Notes under the pieces: model-generated
Databases searched by the model: none
What the model saw: the letters and a program-made list of their open reading frames with translations, nothing else
What the model was told of the DNA's origin: nothing
DNA from: Ichthyophis bannanicus
Taxonomy: Eukaryota; Chordata; Amphibia; Gymnophiona; Ichthyophiidae
Direction: 5' to 3'
Assembly (NCBI GenBank): GCA_033557465.1
Contig: CM066047.1
Coordinates: 2,790,001-2,854,000, forward strand
DNA length: 64,000 nt
Part shown: one piece after another, positions 1 to 11,643 of the stretch
How positions within the stretch are numbered: the first letter of the stretch is position 1
How the letters are laid out: each line of letters opens with the position of its first letter
Program-made: the position numbers and the translations under genes

Positions 1-200
1 GAATGTGCCCAGTTTCTAACAAATCCAAAACCCTCTTCCTTGCACTGTCATATCATCCATGCATTGAGATTTGAGTTTTGCTTGCCTTTGGAGTCCTGTG
101 TCACTGTGAGGTCAAGAAAGATAGCCATAAGGAATTGCCCTCAATCTAGAGCTGAATGAGCTTTGCTGAGAACTGAAATGATGATTGTTTCCGTGCTATA

Positions 201-2182
201 GAAACATGACGGCAGAAAAAAAATGCATGGCCTATCTGGTCTGCCCTTCCATATCAACTACAATAGTCAACTTCCTTTAGAAATGTTCTGTGTTTGTCCC
301 ATGCTTTTTTGTATTCAGATACTGTCCTCATCTCTACCACCTCCACTGGGAGACTATTCCATGCATCTATCACTCTTTCCATAAAGAAATATTTCTGCAA
401 ATTACTTATGAGTCTATCCCCTTTCACTCTTATACTATGTGCCCTTGTAGCAAAGCTTGCTTTCAATCAAGAGGCTCTCCTCTTCTGCATTTATGCCACG
501 GAGGTATTTAAACATCTCAATCATATCACCTCTATCCCGCCTTTCCTCTAAGGTATACATATTAAGATCCTTAAATCTGTCCTCATATGTTTTATAATGA
601 AGATCACTAACCATTTTAGTAGCCACCCTCTGTTCTGACTCCATCCTGTTTATATCCTTTTGAAGGTGCGGTCTCCAGAATTGCACACAATACTCCAAAT
701 GAGGTCGCACCAAAGAGTTATATAGAGGCACTATCGCCTCCTTTTTTCTGGTAGTCATTCCTCTCCGTATGTACCCAAGAATCCTTCTGACTTTTGCTGT
801 TGCCTTTTTTACCATTTAGCCACTTTAAGATCATCAGAAACAATTATGCCCAGGTCCTGCTCTTCTTTAGTGGACAAAAGTACTTTGCCCCCTACACTGT
901 ACAGTTCCCTTGGAATTTTGCAGCCCAAATGCATGACCCTGCATTTTATAGCATTAAATCTCAGCTGCCAAATTCTTGACCATTCTTCAAGCTTTGCCAG
1001 ATCCCTCATGTTATCTACTCCTTCTTGGGTGCCTACGCTATTGCAGATTTTGGTATCATCCGCAAAGAGGCAAACCTTACCCGACAGCCCTTCCGCTGTA
1101 TCACTAACAAAGATGTTAAAAAGAATCGGACCAAGGACAGATCCCTGTGGGACATGACTGGTAACTACCTTCTCCTCTGAGTGAGCTCCATTTACCTGTA
1201 CCCTTTGTCACCTCCCAATCAGTCACTTTAAGGTTCATGCCTAGGGAGCTCAGTTTGTTTATAAGTCGCCTGTGTGGAACAGTGTCAAAGGCTTCATTGA
1301 AATTTAAGTACATCACAACTAGGCCTCTTCATTTGTCCAAATCCCTGGTCACTCAGTCAAAGAAATCAATCAGATTTGTCTGACAAGACCTGCCTATGGT
1401 AAACCTATGCTACCTCGGATCATGCAATCCATTGTACTCCATATACCTCACTATTCTCTCTTATAGCAGCGTTTTCGATAGTTTAACCTCTGTGGTGAGT
1501 AAATTAACTGGTCTGTAGTTTTCAACCTCATCCTTACTTCCGCTTTTATGTAAAGGGACTACATGTGCTTTGCTCCAGTCCTCTGGGACCACTCCTGACT
1601 CCAAAAAGGCATTGAAAAGGTCAGTCAATGGAGACACTAGAACATCCCAAAGTTCCTTCAATATTCTCCGATGTATCCCCATCCAGACACATCGCTTTTG
1701 TCTACTTTTAGTTTAGCTAGTTCCTCATGAACAGTCTTCTGAAAATTGTTCAAAATCTCTGTCACTTCTATTCCTATTTGTGGGTATTTTCTGAGGTCCT
1801 GCTCTTGGACCTTCATCTGTGAACACAGAACAGAAATACAGTATTTGTTAAGAAATTCTACTTTATCCCCATTAGTTTCTACACTCTTCACCCTTGAGTC
1901 TGATAATACCAAGTTTGCCCTTCCTCCTGTTACTAACATATCTGAAAAATATCTTATCCCCTCATTTTATTGCATTGACTATTTATTATTCTTTTTGTAT
2001 CTTTGCTTTCTCGAGTACTTTGCTAGCTTCTCTAAGTTTTTCCAATTATAGATGCTTGTCTTCCTCTCTCTGTAATCTCTTGTATTTTATGAAGGCCACC
2101 ATCTTTTTTTTCTTTTTCTTTTTTAAACTCTGTTTATTAAAGTCCACACAGTACAAATCATGCCACCATCTTTTTCTTCACC
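201..2182 (-). mobile_element. CR1-B LINE copy, 5'-truncated, RT pseudogene
   Basis: A non-LTR retrotransposon of the CR1 clade lies on the minus strand, with its 3' end near 201. Broken frames at 435-815, 809-1009, 1116-1316, 1461-1682 and 1658-1939 together cover the reverse transcriptase from the linker to the C-terminus. Recognisable CR1 segments include '[16 protein letters not shown]' and 'TLEERRDRGDMIEMFKYLRG'. The same order is seen in the nearly complete copy at 31562-35845. The element stops abruptly at 2182, as is usual for 5'-truncated CR1. Stops and frameshifts in every domain make it non-functional. A 67-bp retroposed sequence sits inside it at 2095-2161. Confidence 0.9.
2095..2175 (-). 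mobile_element. Tiny retroposed mRNA 3' end with 14-bp target duplication
   Basis: The 14-bp sequence gccaccatcttttt occurs at 2095-2108 and again at 2162-2175. Between the copies, read on the minus strand, lies about 50 bp containing AATAAA followed roughly ten bases later by an A-rich tail. Removing one duplication and the insert restores the CR1-B sequence as seen near 33512-33537. This is the structure left by target-primed retroposition of a severely 5'-truncated polyadenylated RNA. The source transcript cannot be named from so short a piece. Confidence 0.75.
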
Positions 2183-3337
2183 TGGTGGTTTTGGGGGGTG
2201 GCTGTATCCAATCGCTTCTCAGTACGCCCTTCTTCAACGCTCTTGAATGCTGTGGATTGGGAACAAAATTTCTTAAGAGGCATAAATGGCTGTGCACGCA
2301 GGCTAATGGTCTGTAGCAGAAGAACTTGTGGTGCCACGCCCCAGCAGAATTACTACGGGAGGCCCTGCTGCCTATGGGCTGTACTGGCAGGGTAACCAGG
2401 AGCAGGCTGCTAGACCTCTCTTCCGAGGCAATGGCGGGGGAGGCAGATGCAGGCCCCAGGAGGAAAAGTGCCGTTTAAAAACTGCAGTCCCGTGTTCCTT
2501 GAGGGAAAGGGGCTCTCTAAGTCCTGAGCTGGGCGCTTGCAAAGTAAGAGGCAGGAGCTCTGCCTCCTTAGCCACTGGATGGCAGTGGCATTTGCAGGCC
2601 ATGTGCTTGCTGGGCACCATGTGATACCAGTGCAGAGTTAGAACCCGTGCTCAACACGAGACTCCCAGTGCCCGGCTCACCCCCCCCCCCCCCCCTCTGT
2701 GTACTGACAGCAACTGGCGAAAAGGCAGATCCGGCCATCCTGCCTACCATGGTTGGAAAGGGAACCAAAAGGCCATCAGTGGGGAGTGGAGCCGCGGTGC
2801 AGGCAGTAAGTGCTGACATGGAAAGAGCTCACCTGAGCCGTGCAACTCCCCACAAGGGCTGCCGATGAGGACGCGTGGGACTGGAGTAGATGTCAGCAGC
2901 CTGGATGTATGAAGGCAGTCTTATTTGATCAGGAGCCTTGCGGTCAAACCAAAAAGGGAGACCGTAATGCTCTTGCTCTCCTTTTATTGGGCCGTGCTCC
3001 TGCCGAGCCCCAATATCTTCCCAGTGCAACTGATGTCGCGATGGCATGCCCCATGCCAGGGACTTCAGGGTTGCTCAACAGGAATGTGGTCCAAATGCAG
3101 TGGCTCGCAACGGGTCCGCCACTCCATTAAGCAGCGAGACCGTCGCATTCCTTCTGGCCCTTCCATATATGGTAACTACATCATAGTTTAACACATGCTC
3201 AGTAGTGTTTTCTTTGTTCTCTCTAAAACAAGCAGGTATCAGTGTTTAAGTACATGGTTTTGGCTAAAGACACAGCCCTAGTGTAGGTGTTAGTACTTAC
3301 TATTCTCATCAAGAACTTGATGTTGTGTGTTTAATTT
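2183..3337. other. Unassigned intronic sequence
   Basis: No family or coding segment is recognised here. The region is fairly GC-rich between about 2330 and 3130. It contains a 16-base run of C at 2680-2695. Open frames in it have no recognisable motif and are treated as chance. Confidence 0.5.
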
Positions 3338-5926
3338 AAGAACATAAGAACATAAGATATGCCATACTGGGTCAGACCAAGGTCCATCAAGCCCAGTATC
3401 CTGTTTCCAACAGTGGCCAATCTAGGTCATACGTACCTAGCAGTTTCCCCAAAAGACACAGGTTCCGCAATGCTTGTACTGGGTCAAGCATTGATATCCT
3501 GGGTCCCTTCTTAATAATGGTTTATGGACCTTTCCTCCAGGAACTTGTCCAAACATTTTTTAAACTCAGCTACACTAACAGCCTTTACTACATCCTCCGG
3601 TAACAAATTCCAGAATTTGATTACATGTTGAGTGAAAAAATATTTTATTAGTCTTAAATAAACACACACCAATCCCATCCACACACACACATTCAACACA
3701 CCTCATTAGTAAATACCTCTATGTTAAATGTTACTTCAATTGTACTGTCTAAACATTGTCTAAATGTCTAAATACTGTTACGTAACTGTGCTGTCTAAAT
3801 GATTACACGTACCCTAATGTTAAATGTAACCCTCCAGTTGTGATGTGACGTGACCACCTTTATTGAAGGAAAAGGTGGCATACAAATCTGTCTAAATAAA
3901 TAAATAGTTTACCCTGTAGCTTCATTGCATGTCCCCTAGTCTTTCTATAGTCTGATAACATAAACAATCGATCTACGTTTACCCGTTCCACTCCGTTCAT
4001 TAATTTATAGACTTCTATCATATCTCCCCTCAGCCATTTCTTTTCCAGGTTAAAGAGCCCTAACTTTTTAAATCTTTCTTCATAGGAGTATCCTTCCATC
4101 CCCTTTACCGTTTTGGTGGCTCTTCTCTGATCCTTTTCTAATATTGATATATCCTTTTTAAGATACAGCAACCTGAATTGCACACAATATTCAAGGTGCA
4201 GTCTCACCATGGAACGGTATAGAGGCATTATAATATCTTTTGTTTTATTTTCCATTCCTTTCCTTATGATACCTAGCATTCTATTTGCTCTCTTGTCTGC
4301 TGCTACACACTGGGCTGAGGGTTTTAACATGTTATCCATGATGACGCCTAAATCTTTTTCCTGGGTGGTGGTTTCTAATGTGGAACCTTGCATCGTGTAA
4401 CCATAGTTTGGGTTGTTCTTCCCTAGGTGCATAACTTTGCACTTGTCCACATTAAATTACATCTGCCATTTTGATGCCCAGTCTTCCAATTTATCAAGAT
4501 CCTCTTGCAATTTTCCACAATCCTCTTGGGTTTTAACAACTTTAAATGGTTTTGTGTCATCTGCAAATTTGATAACCTCACTCATTATTCCATTTTCCAG
4601 GTCATTTATGACTATGTCAAAAAGCAGCGGACCCAGCACAGATCCCTGGGGTACACCACTATTCACCTTTCTCCATTGGGAAAATTGGCCATTTAGCCCT
4701 ACCCTCTGCTTTCTATCTTATAACCAGTTCCTGATCCACAGTAGTACACTGCCTCCTATCCCATGACTCTTTAGTTTTGCCAAAAGTCTCTGATGAGGGA
4801 CCTTGTCAAAGGCTTTCTGAAAGTCCAGATACACTATATCAATTGACTCACCTTTGTCCACCTGTTTATTCACACCTTCAAAAAAACATAACAGATTAGA
4901 AAGACTAGATCTTCCTTGCCTAAAGCCATGTTGGCTGTCTCCCATTAGGCCATGACTATCTACATGCTGAGTAATTTTATTCTTTATGATGGTTTCTACC
5001 ATTTTTCCCGGTATTGACGTCAGGCTCACCGGTCTGTAGTTTCCCAGATCACCCCTGGAACCCTTTTTAAAAATTGGTGCTACATTGGCGTTCCTCCAAT
5101 CTTCAGGTATTAGAGATGATTTAATGATAGTTCACAGATTACTAATAGCAGGTCTGCAGTCTCATATTTCAGTTTTTTCAACACTCTTGGATGTATACCA
5201 TCCGACCCAAGTGATTTGCTACTCTTCAGTTTATCTAATAGTTGTAATACATCATCCCAATGTATCGATATTTCCTTCAATTCATCCGCACCTTTAAATA
5301 CCACTTCAGTCACGGGTAACATCCCTACATCTTCCTCAGTAAAGACCGAAGCAAAGAAGTCATTCAGTCTCTCCGCTATCGCCTTGTCGCCTCTTAGTGC
5401 CTCTTTAAGCCCTCTATCATCTAATGGACCAACTGACTTTCACAGGTTTTTTGCTACGAATGTACTTGAAAAAGTCTATTTCGCATTTTTGCTTCTCGAA
5501 TTCTCCCTTTGCCTGCCTTATCAATGCCTTGCATTTGACTTGCCAGTGCTTGTGCTGTTTCCAGGTTTCGTCGTTTGGCTCTTTTTTCCATTTCCAGAAA
5601 GATGCTTTTTTGGCAACAGCCTCTCTGACCTCACCTTTAAACCATGCTGGCAGTTTTTTGGACTTCCTTCCATTTTTCTTAAAGCATGGAATACAGCTGG
5701 TCTGGGCTTCCAAGATTAGTATTTTTCAACAACACCCAAGTTTGATGTAAATCTTTAACCTTTGCAACTGCTCCTTTTAGTTTTTTCTTAACTATTTTCC
5801 TCATTTTATCATAGTCCCCCTTTCGAAAGTTAAAAGATAGTACTGTGGATTTCCTTACCATCCCTCCTCCACAAATTAAATCAAAGGCGATCATGCTATG
5901 ATCACTATTGCCAAGTGGCCCCACTT
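3338..5926 (-). mobile_element. CR1-A LINE copy with nested L2 tail
   Basis: The minus-strand CR1 element ends at 3338 with the CR1-type 8-bp terminal repeat (aagaacat twice on the plus strand). Frames at 3860-4450, 4457-4666, 4718-5029, 5110-5322 and 5417-5713 cover the reverse transcriptase and the linker before it. The frame at 5679-5924 carries the end of the endonuclease ('GNSDHSMIAFDL'). Motifs include '[14 protein letters not shown]', 'FADDTK' and 'VYLDFQKAFDKVPH'. The copy is truncated in the endonuclease at 5926 and broken by frameshifts. It is interrupted at 3661-3906 by an L2-type 3' tail. Confidence 0.9.
3661..3906 (+). mobile_element. Nested L2-C 3'-UTR fragment
   Basis: This sequence is nearly identical to the 3' end of the L2-C copy at about 28410-28865, including 'gtctaaataaataaa' at its end. 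It interrupts CR1-A exactly between 'gtcttaaata' and 'gtttaccctg', which are contiguous in the other CR1-A copies. A short taaata at both edges may be a target duplication or part of the tail. Only the 3' UTR was inserted, so it has no coding content. Confidence 0.8.
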
Positions 5927-6357
5927 ATTAAAAGAGGGCTCCTACACAGTAGCCTGTCCTGTGCTGCTGAGGTAAGCAATATTCTGATTTGATTTAAATT
6001 ATAGCTCTTTGCTGCTGTAAGGCTCTAACGTATTATGAAATTTAAACTACAAGCTCTCTGCTGGGTTCCAAATTTAACCAGAAAGCTCTCTTCTGTGTTT
6101 TAAATTTAAACTAAAAGTACTTTGCTGATGCTAAGCCCTGAGTGACTATTAAATTTAAACTACATTTGTACTGTAGCTATAACATAGGTTTGTAGGCCAC
6201 TTTCATTATTTCATAAAACAACAAGGAAATGTGTTAAATAAGTAAACAAATAAAAAATATGGCAAAAGAGACCAAAAAGTGGCCTGCCAGTCTGTCTATT
6301 TGTCATGCTTCAGATTTGGGCAGATTATTTGAGCTCTGCTTTATCTTCTCTTTCTAG
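5927..6357. repeat. Intron with degenerate AAATTTAAACTA repeat and splice acceptor tract
   Basis: Between about 5987 and 6165 a loose tandem pattern recurs: an aaatttaaacta-like block followed by a 'gctctctgctg'-like block, with unit lengths of roughly 30 to 50 bp. The last 20 bases before 6358 are pyrimidine-rich and end in tttctag, a good splice acceptor for the SPON1 exon. No other feature is seen. Confidence 0.5.
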
Positions 6358-6621
6358 CTATGCCCTGCGAGCTGACAGAGTGGTCCCAGTGGTCTGAATG
6401 CAATAAATCATGTGGGAAGGGTCATATAATCCGGACACGAATGATCAAAATGGAACCACAGTTCGGAGGAGCTCCCTGCCCGGAAACTGTGCAGCGTAAA
6501 AAATGCAGAATAAGAAAATGCTCAAGGAGTTCAGGTGTAGAGAAAAAGCGCTCTAAAGAGGCCCATGAAAAAAAGAAGAGCGAACAAGCAAAAGAAGACC
6601 CAGATGGTGAGCATTATCCAG
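6358..6621 (+). CDS. SPON1: SPON1 (F-spondin) internal exon: TSR5 plus basic linker
   Basis: This is the one host exon in the window. The 264-nt exon follows a pyrimidine tract and tttctag, and is followed by gtcagt. Both ends are in phase 1: 'ct' completes a split codon and the final g starts the next, as expected of shuffled TSR exons. The product begins (P)MPCELTEWSQWSECNKSC. It holds the TSR hallmarks: a W-x-x-W C-mannosylation motif, 'CNKSCGKGH' with the following R-x-R strand, and six cysteines up to 'CRIRKC'. A Lys/Glu-rich linker of about 33 residues follows and ends in 'YPG'. F-spondin is a secreted matrix protein that guides axons. Its last two TSRs bind extracellular matrix, and the basic linker separates TSR5 from TSR6. 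The order matches my recall of vertebrate F-spondin closely. No frame-breaking change is visible. The open frame continues to 6653, but that part is read as intron. Confidence 0.92.
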
Positions 6622-6857
6622 GTCAGTGTGACCAATGTACTGTGCTCAAGTGAAAGAAACTCTTCTATAGACAGCTACTGTGCTTTTCTACATTTATGAA
6701 ACCTTAGCGCTCCGTTAATGCACAGCTCAGTATGCAGCAAATGACCACTGTGAGCATTAGTGTGTGGCTATGACGCTACTTTCCTCAAAAATGCATATTA
6801 ACTGGCACTCATGCTCTTCTGTGCAGAATGGGTAGGTCAGGGGCGCAGTGTGGACGT
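6622..6857. other. Start of downstream SPON1 intron, no feature seen
   Basis: It begins with the donor gtcagt at 6622. The rest shows no recognised repeat or coding segment before the CR1 copy that follows. Confidence 0.55.
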
Positions 6858-7575
6858 ACATAAGAAAAGCTGTCCTGGGTCAGACCAAGGTCCATCAAGC
6901 CCAGTATCCTGTTTCCAACAGTGGACAATCCAGGTCACAAGTACCTGGCAGTTTCCCAAAAAGACACAGGTTCCTCAGTGCTTGTACTAGGGCAATCAGT
7001 GGATTTCCCGGGTCCTCTTTAATAATGGTTTATGGACCTTTCCTCCAGGAACTTGTCCAAACCTTTTTTAAACCAGCTACACTAACAGCTTTTACTACAT
7101 CTTCTGGTAACGAATTCCAGAGTTTAATTACAAGTTGAGTGAAAAAATATTTTCTTTTATTAGTCTCAAAACGGTTACACTAGCTTCATTTCATGAACCC
7201 CTAGTCTTTCTACTTTTTGATGGCATACGTTTACCCATTCTACTCCATTCATGAATTTATAAACCTCTATCATATCTCCCCTCAGCTGTCTTTTTTCCAG
7301 GTGGAAAAGCCCTAACCTTTTTAGCCTCTCTCCATAGAGGTATCCTTCCATCCCCTTTACCATTTTGGTAGCTCTTCTCTGTACCTTTTCTAATTCCACT
7401 ATATCCTTTTTAAGATGCGGCAACCAGAATTGCACACAATATTCAAGGTGCTGTCGCACTATGGAATGATACAGAGGCATTATGATATCATTCCTTGTTT
7501 TATTTTCCATTCCTTTCCTTAGGATGGCGAGCATTCTATTTGCCGCCTTGGCTGCTGCTGCTGCACACTGGAGCA
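6858..7575 (-). mobile_element. CR1-A-related LINE, 5'-truncated
   Basis: This is the 3' tail and last third of the reverse transcriptase of a CR1 copy related to CR1-A. The frame at 7175-7576 contains '[16 protein letters not shown]' and 'ATKMVKGMEGYLYGERLKRLGLFHLEKRQLRGDM' as separated blocks. It differs from the other CR1-A copies in its tail, so it probably belongs to a sister subfamily. It ends abruptly at 7575 within the thumb/C-terminal region and is non-functional. Confidence 0.85.
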
Positions 7576-8004
7576 TAATGGAGCATTATAGTGTACAAGT
7601 GCAGTTAGTGGCACATAGCACAAATTCACCTTATGACGACACTATGGAGTCATTAGGTGCCCCTAGCTACTGGGAACATGTGGATTGCACCCCCAACAAC
7701 TAATGTTGAGGCTTTGCACTTAATGTGTGTTTGTTTCTCCCATTAAATGCAAAACATTAGTGGTGTTTAGTATAAGGAGACTATAGTCACATCTCCTGTT
7801 TTCCATAGTCGTCATAAAGCATACTGTGCCTGACTGAAGGGGCCTCTTTACTAAACTACAGTAAAACATAGTCTGGTCAGCATTCAACAGCAGGATAAGC
7901 ACCACTGACTGGGGTATTCAGAGACGTCTATAAAAAAGAAAGAAAAAGATGCTTATATGTATCGCTTTCTATAACCAAAGCTTTTCTAAGCAATGCACAA
8001 CAAG
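7576..8004. other. Unassigned intronic sequence
   Basis: No confident family is assigned. The phrase ggggcctctttactaa at about 7839 resembles the edge of a dispersed repeat; a similar phrase, in inverse orientation, occurs near 57390-57412. No second terminus was found. Confidence 0.4.
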
Positions 8005-9434
8005 TAATTTATTTGGTTTTCATTTGTATATCGCTACTTCCAGCGATCAGTAGCGGTTTACTTTGCACAGCAAACTTGGTTACATATGATAGGAATCAAT
8101 ATTATTTACATTTTCATTGTGGGATAAATGTATATACATTTATACATTTTGTATTTTTTTTTACATAGTTTGAGACATGTACAATTGCGTTTATATGGCT
8201 GAAAATAGGTTCTTAAGCTCTTGTTCATTTGGGTTACGAGGTGTGGTTCATTCTGCATTACCTAAGTTAAGTTATAATGTTCCTGGAAGAGGTGGGTCTT
8301 TAGTTTTTTCCTAAAGTCCTGTAGGGCGCTGTTCGACCTCAGTTCGTCTGGTAACTGATTCCATAACGTGGGTGCTGAATATGTGAATGCTCTTATTGCT
8401 TGTGCAAGCTTTGACAGTTCTGATGTTAGTTGTGATGCAAAGAGTGTTTAAGTTGTGTGTTCTTCTGCTTCTGTTAGGGGGTTGTGTGGTGATAAGGTTG
8501 GAGAGGTAAGATAGTGCTACTTTATGTATCAGTTTGAATGTTGTTACTAGTATTTTGTATCTTATGCTGGCAGTAATGGGGAGCCAGTGTAATTCGATTA
8601 GTATAGGTGTAATATGTTCAGTGAGTTTTCTCTTCATGATAAATCCTGGCTGTGATGTTTTGCGCCATTTACAGTATGTTGAGGGTTTTCTTTGGTAGAC
8701 CTTGGAGAATGGCGTTGCAGTAGTCTAGGTGGGGAGTAATGAGCGCTTGTGTTACTGTTCTGAAATCGGAGTGTTCGATGATGTTGCGTAGGGGTTGGAG
8801 GATCCTTAGTTTATGGAATATTGCCCGGTTGAGCAGTCAAAGATGTTTTTCCATCTTTAGGTTACTGTCGAGAGTTACCCCTAGGTATTTTATCTCATTC
8901 TTTGTTATAAGAGTTGTTGTTCATGGTGATTGTTGAGGGAGGGTTGAAATCTGTGTTTTTGGAGATGTACATTACTTCTGTTTTCTTGTGGTTTATGGAC
9001 GTATTGTTTTGTTCTAGCCAGGTTTGCATTTCATTTAGGCATTCCTTTAGGTGGTTGTAATTCGGGTTGTTCATGTCCAGTTGTGTATATAGCATTAGGT
9101 CCTCAGCATAAATGTGGTAAGTGATCTTGTGTTTCTGAAAGATTGTGCAAACTGGTTTTATGTATAGGTTGAACAGTAGGGAGGACAATGCTGAGCCTTG
9201 AGGTATTCCTTGAGTTTGTGGGAATGCCTTTGCTTTTTCTTCGTTGAATTGGACCTACTGCATTCTGTTTGTTATATAGGATATGAATCAGTTCAGAGGG
9301 GTTCCTGTTATTCCTATGGACTCCAGTCTGTTGATGAGGGTTCTATGGTGTACTGTATCGAATGCAGCAGTTATATCTATAAATATTAGTATGAACATTT
9401 TCTTTTTGTCTTCCAGGCCTTTGTGTAATTTATC
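8005..9434 (-). mobile_element. L2-C LINE, segment a: 3' UTR and RT C-terminal half
   Basis: The minus-strand 3' end starts with TTTA-type repeats and the 'tatatcgc...agcggtttac' tail shared with other L2-C and SINE tails here. The frame at 8311-8637 encodes the C-terminal block 'HITPILIELHWLPITASIRYKI', characteristic of L2-like elements. The frame at 8895-9188 carries 'HIYAEDLMLYTQL', where the usual YADD has become Y-A-E-D. The element continues after a CR1-A insertion, at 12640. It is broken by frameshifts. Confidence 0.85.
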
Positions 9435-10302
9435 AAGAACATAAGAACATAAGATATGCCATACTGGGTCAGACCAAGGTCCATCAAGCCCAGTATTCTG
9501 TTTCCAACAGTGGCCAATCTAGGTCACATGTACCTAGCAGTTTCCCCAAGAGACACAAGTTCCACAATGCTTGTACTGGGTCAAGCATTGATATCTTCGG
9601 TCACTTCTTAATAAAGGTTTATGGACCTTTCCTCCAGGAACTTGTCCAAACCTTTTTTAAACCCAGCTACACTAACAGCCTTTACTACATCCTCTGGTAA
9701 CAAATTCCAAAGTTTGATTACACGTTGAGTGAAAAAATATTTTCTTTTATTAGTCTTAAATAGTTTACCCTGTAGCTTCATTGCATGTCCCCTAATCTTT
9801 CTATATTCTGATAAGGTAAACAATCGATCTACGTTTACCCGTTCCACTCCGTTCATTAATTTATAGACTTCTATCATATCTCCCCTCAGCCGTCTCTTTT
9901 CCAGGTTAAAGAGCCCTAACCTTTTTAGCCTTTCTTCATAGGAGTATCCTTCCATCCCCTTTACCATTTTGGTGGCTCTTCTCTGTACCTTTTCTAAAAT
10001 CGCTATATCCTTTTTAAGATACGGCGACCAGAGTTGCACACAATATTCAAGGTGCGGTCTCACCATGGAACGATATAGAGGCATTATAATATCTTTTGTT
10101 TTATTTTCCATTCCTTTCCTTATCATACCTAGCATTCTATTTGCTCTCTTGGCCGCCGCTGCACACTGGGCCGAGGGTTTTAACATGGTATTCACAATGA
10201 CGCCTAAATCTATTTCCTGGGTGGTGGTTCCTAATGTGGAACCTTGCATCGTGTAACCATAGTTTGGGTTGTTCTTCCCTAGGTGCATAACCTTGCACTT
10301 GT

Positions 10303-10832
10303 AGCGGAGCCTGGACTGACAAAGTAAACCTTGTTTATTACGCCCCAACGCGTTTCGGCCACCGGCCTTCTTCAGGGGGTCTTAAAGAACACACCTCAAA
10401 AATAATAAACATAAACATATAGGTTAAACACATTATATAAAAGTTGTATTACATCAATAAATAAATAAATAAAATATTGATGAAATAATAATTAAAACCA
10501 TAAATTACACTTAAAACATCTAAAGGACAAACTATTTATTCATAATGGTTAATTAGAAAACCAACTAATAAATAAAAATATATATTATAAAATATATATA
10601 TATTAAGAAATAATAAATCCATATTAAAATACCAAGAAAAAGGAGAGAGACGAGGAGAAGCAAACAGTAAATAAATACCTTAATATGTTCAAATTGAATG
10701 TTATCCCGGATTGAACCTATGGGATACTGACGGCTGACAATGAACAAATAAATTATTAAATAAATAAATATATACTCATAAAACAAGTATATACAATTCT
10801 AAAACCTAAACAATGCATGTTAACAAATATAT
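10303..10832 (-). repeat. Left arm of the 530-bp inverted repeat
   Basis: This arm is the reverse complement of 11117-11643. Over the stretches compared by eye the only differences are about 3 bp of length change in an AT-rich run near 10575-10605. The arm begins directly at the target duplication. Confidence 0.9.
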
Positions 10833-11116
10833 GTGTAATATAAAAAAGTTACATATATGAATATTCAAGGCACTTCAGGAGACACAAAAAGAGCATGTAA
10901 TAAAATAATATAAAGTAAAGATATAAAAAAGGAAAAAAATCATCATAAAACGCATATAAAAATTGTATAAAAAAACACATGTAAAAATTATATTACACAT
11001 GTATACAGTTTTACTTTTATAAGCGGTATTTTTATAAGCGTTTTTTATACTGTATATATTTTTTTTATATATATGTATATTTATTTATGTAATTAATTAT
11101 TTATTATTAATTGGTT

Positions 11117-11643
11117 ATATATTTGTTAACATGCATTGTTTAGGTTTTAGAATTGTATATACTTGTTTTATGAGTATATATTTATTTATTTAATAATTTA
11201 TTTGTTCATTGTCAGCCGTCAGTATCCCATAGGTTCAATCCGGGATAACATTCAATTTGAACATATTAAGGTATTTATTTACTGTTTGCTTCTCCTCGTC
11301 TCTCTCCTTTTTCTTGGTATTTTAATATGGATTTATTATTTCTTAATATATATATTTTATAATATATATTTTATTTATTAGTTGGTTTTCTAATTAACCA
11401 TTATGAATAAATAGTTTGTCCTTTAGATGTTTTAAGTGTAATTTATGGTTTTAATTATTATTTCATCAATATTTTATTTATTTATTTATTGATGTAATAC
11501 AACTTTTATATAATGTGTTTAACCTATATGTTTATGTTTATTATTTTTGAGGTGTGTTCTTTAAGACCCCCTGAAGAAGGCCGGTGGCCGAAACGCGTTG
11601 GGGCGTAATAAACAAGGTTTACTTTGTCAGTCCAGGCTCCGCT
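11117..11643 (+). repeat. Right arm of the 530-bp inverted repeat
   Basis: This is the partner of 10303-10832. Reading outward it contains the ctgaagaagg...gaaacgcgttgggg motif at about 11571-11603 and then aataaacaaggtttac. It is followed by a 48-bp tail (11644-11691) before the second target duplication. Confidence 0.9.
11571..11607 (+). other. Hammerhead-ribozyme-like core motif
   Basis: The sequence fits the hammerhead consensus in order. CTGAAGA (the CUGANGA core) lies at 11571-11577. A GGCC/GGCC stem with a GGT loop lies at 11579-11589, then GAA at 11590-11592. A 4-bp stem ACGC/GCGT closes a 6-base loop at 11593-11606, with A at 11607 at the expected cleavage position. The mirror copy is at 10339-10375 on the minus strand. 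A pairing stem I directly beside the core is not visible, so activity is uncertain. Hammerheads are established in Penelope-like terminal repeats. Confidence 0.4.

Noticed and set aside
2198..3191. Several overlapping open frames in the GC-rich stretch
   Set aside because: All are short, on both strands, without motif or splice context.
6622..6653. Extension of the SPON1 open frame beyond 6621
   Set aside because: A donor-like gtcagt lies at 6622, and the residues after 'YPG' do not continue the family pattern.
10565..11381. Mirrored 72-73 aa open frames in the palindrome
   Set aside because: They are the same AT-rich sequence seen on opposite strands, rich in Ile and Tyr from AT bias, with no motif.
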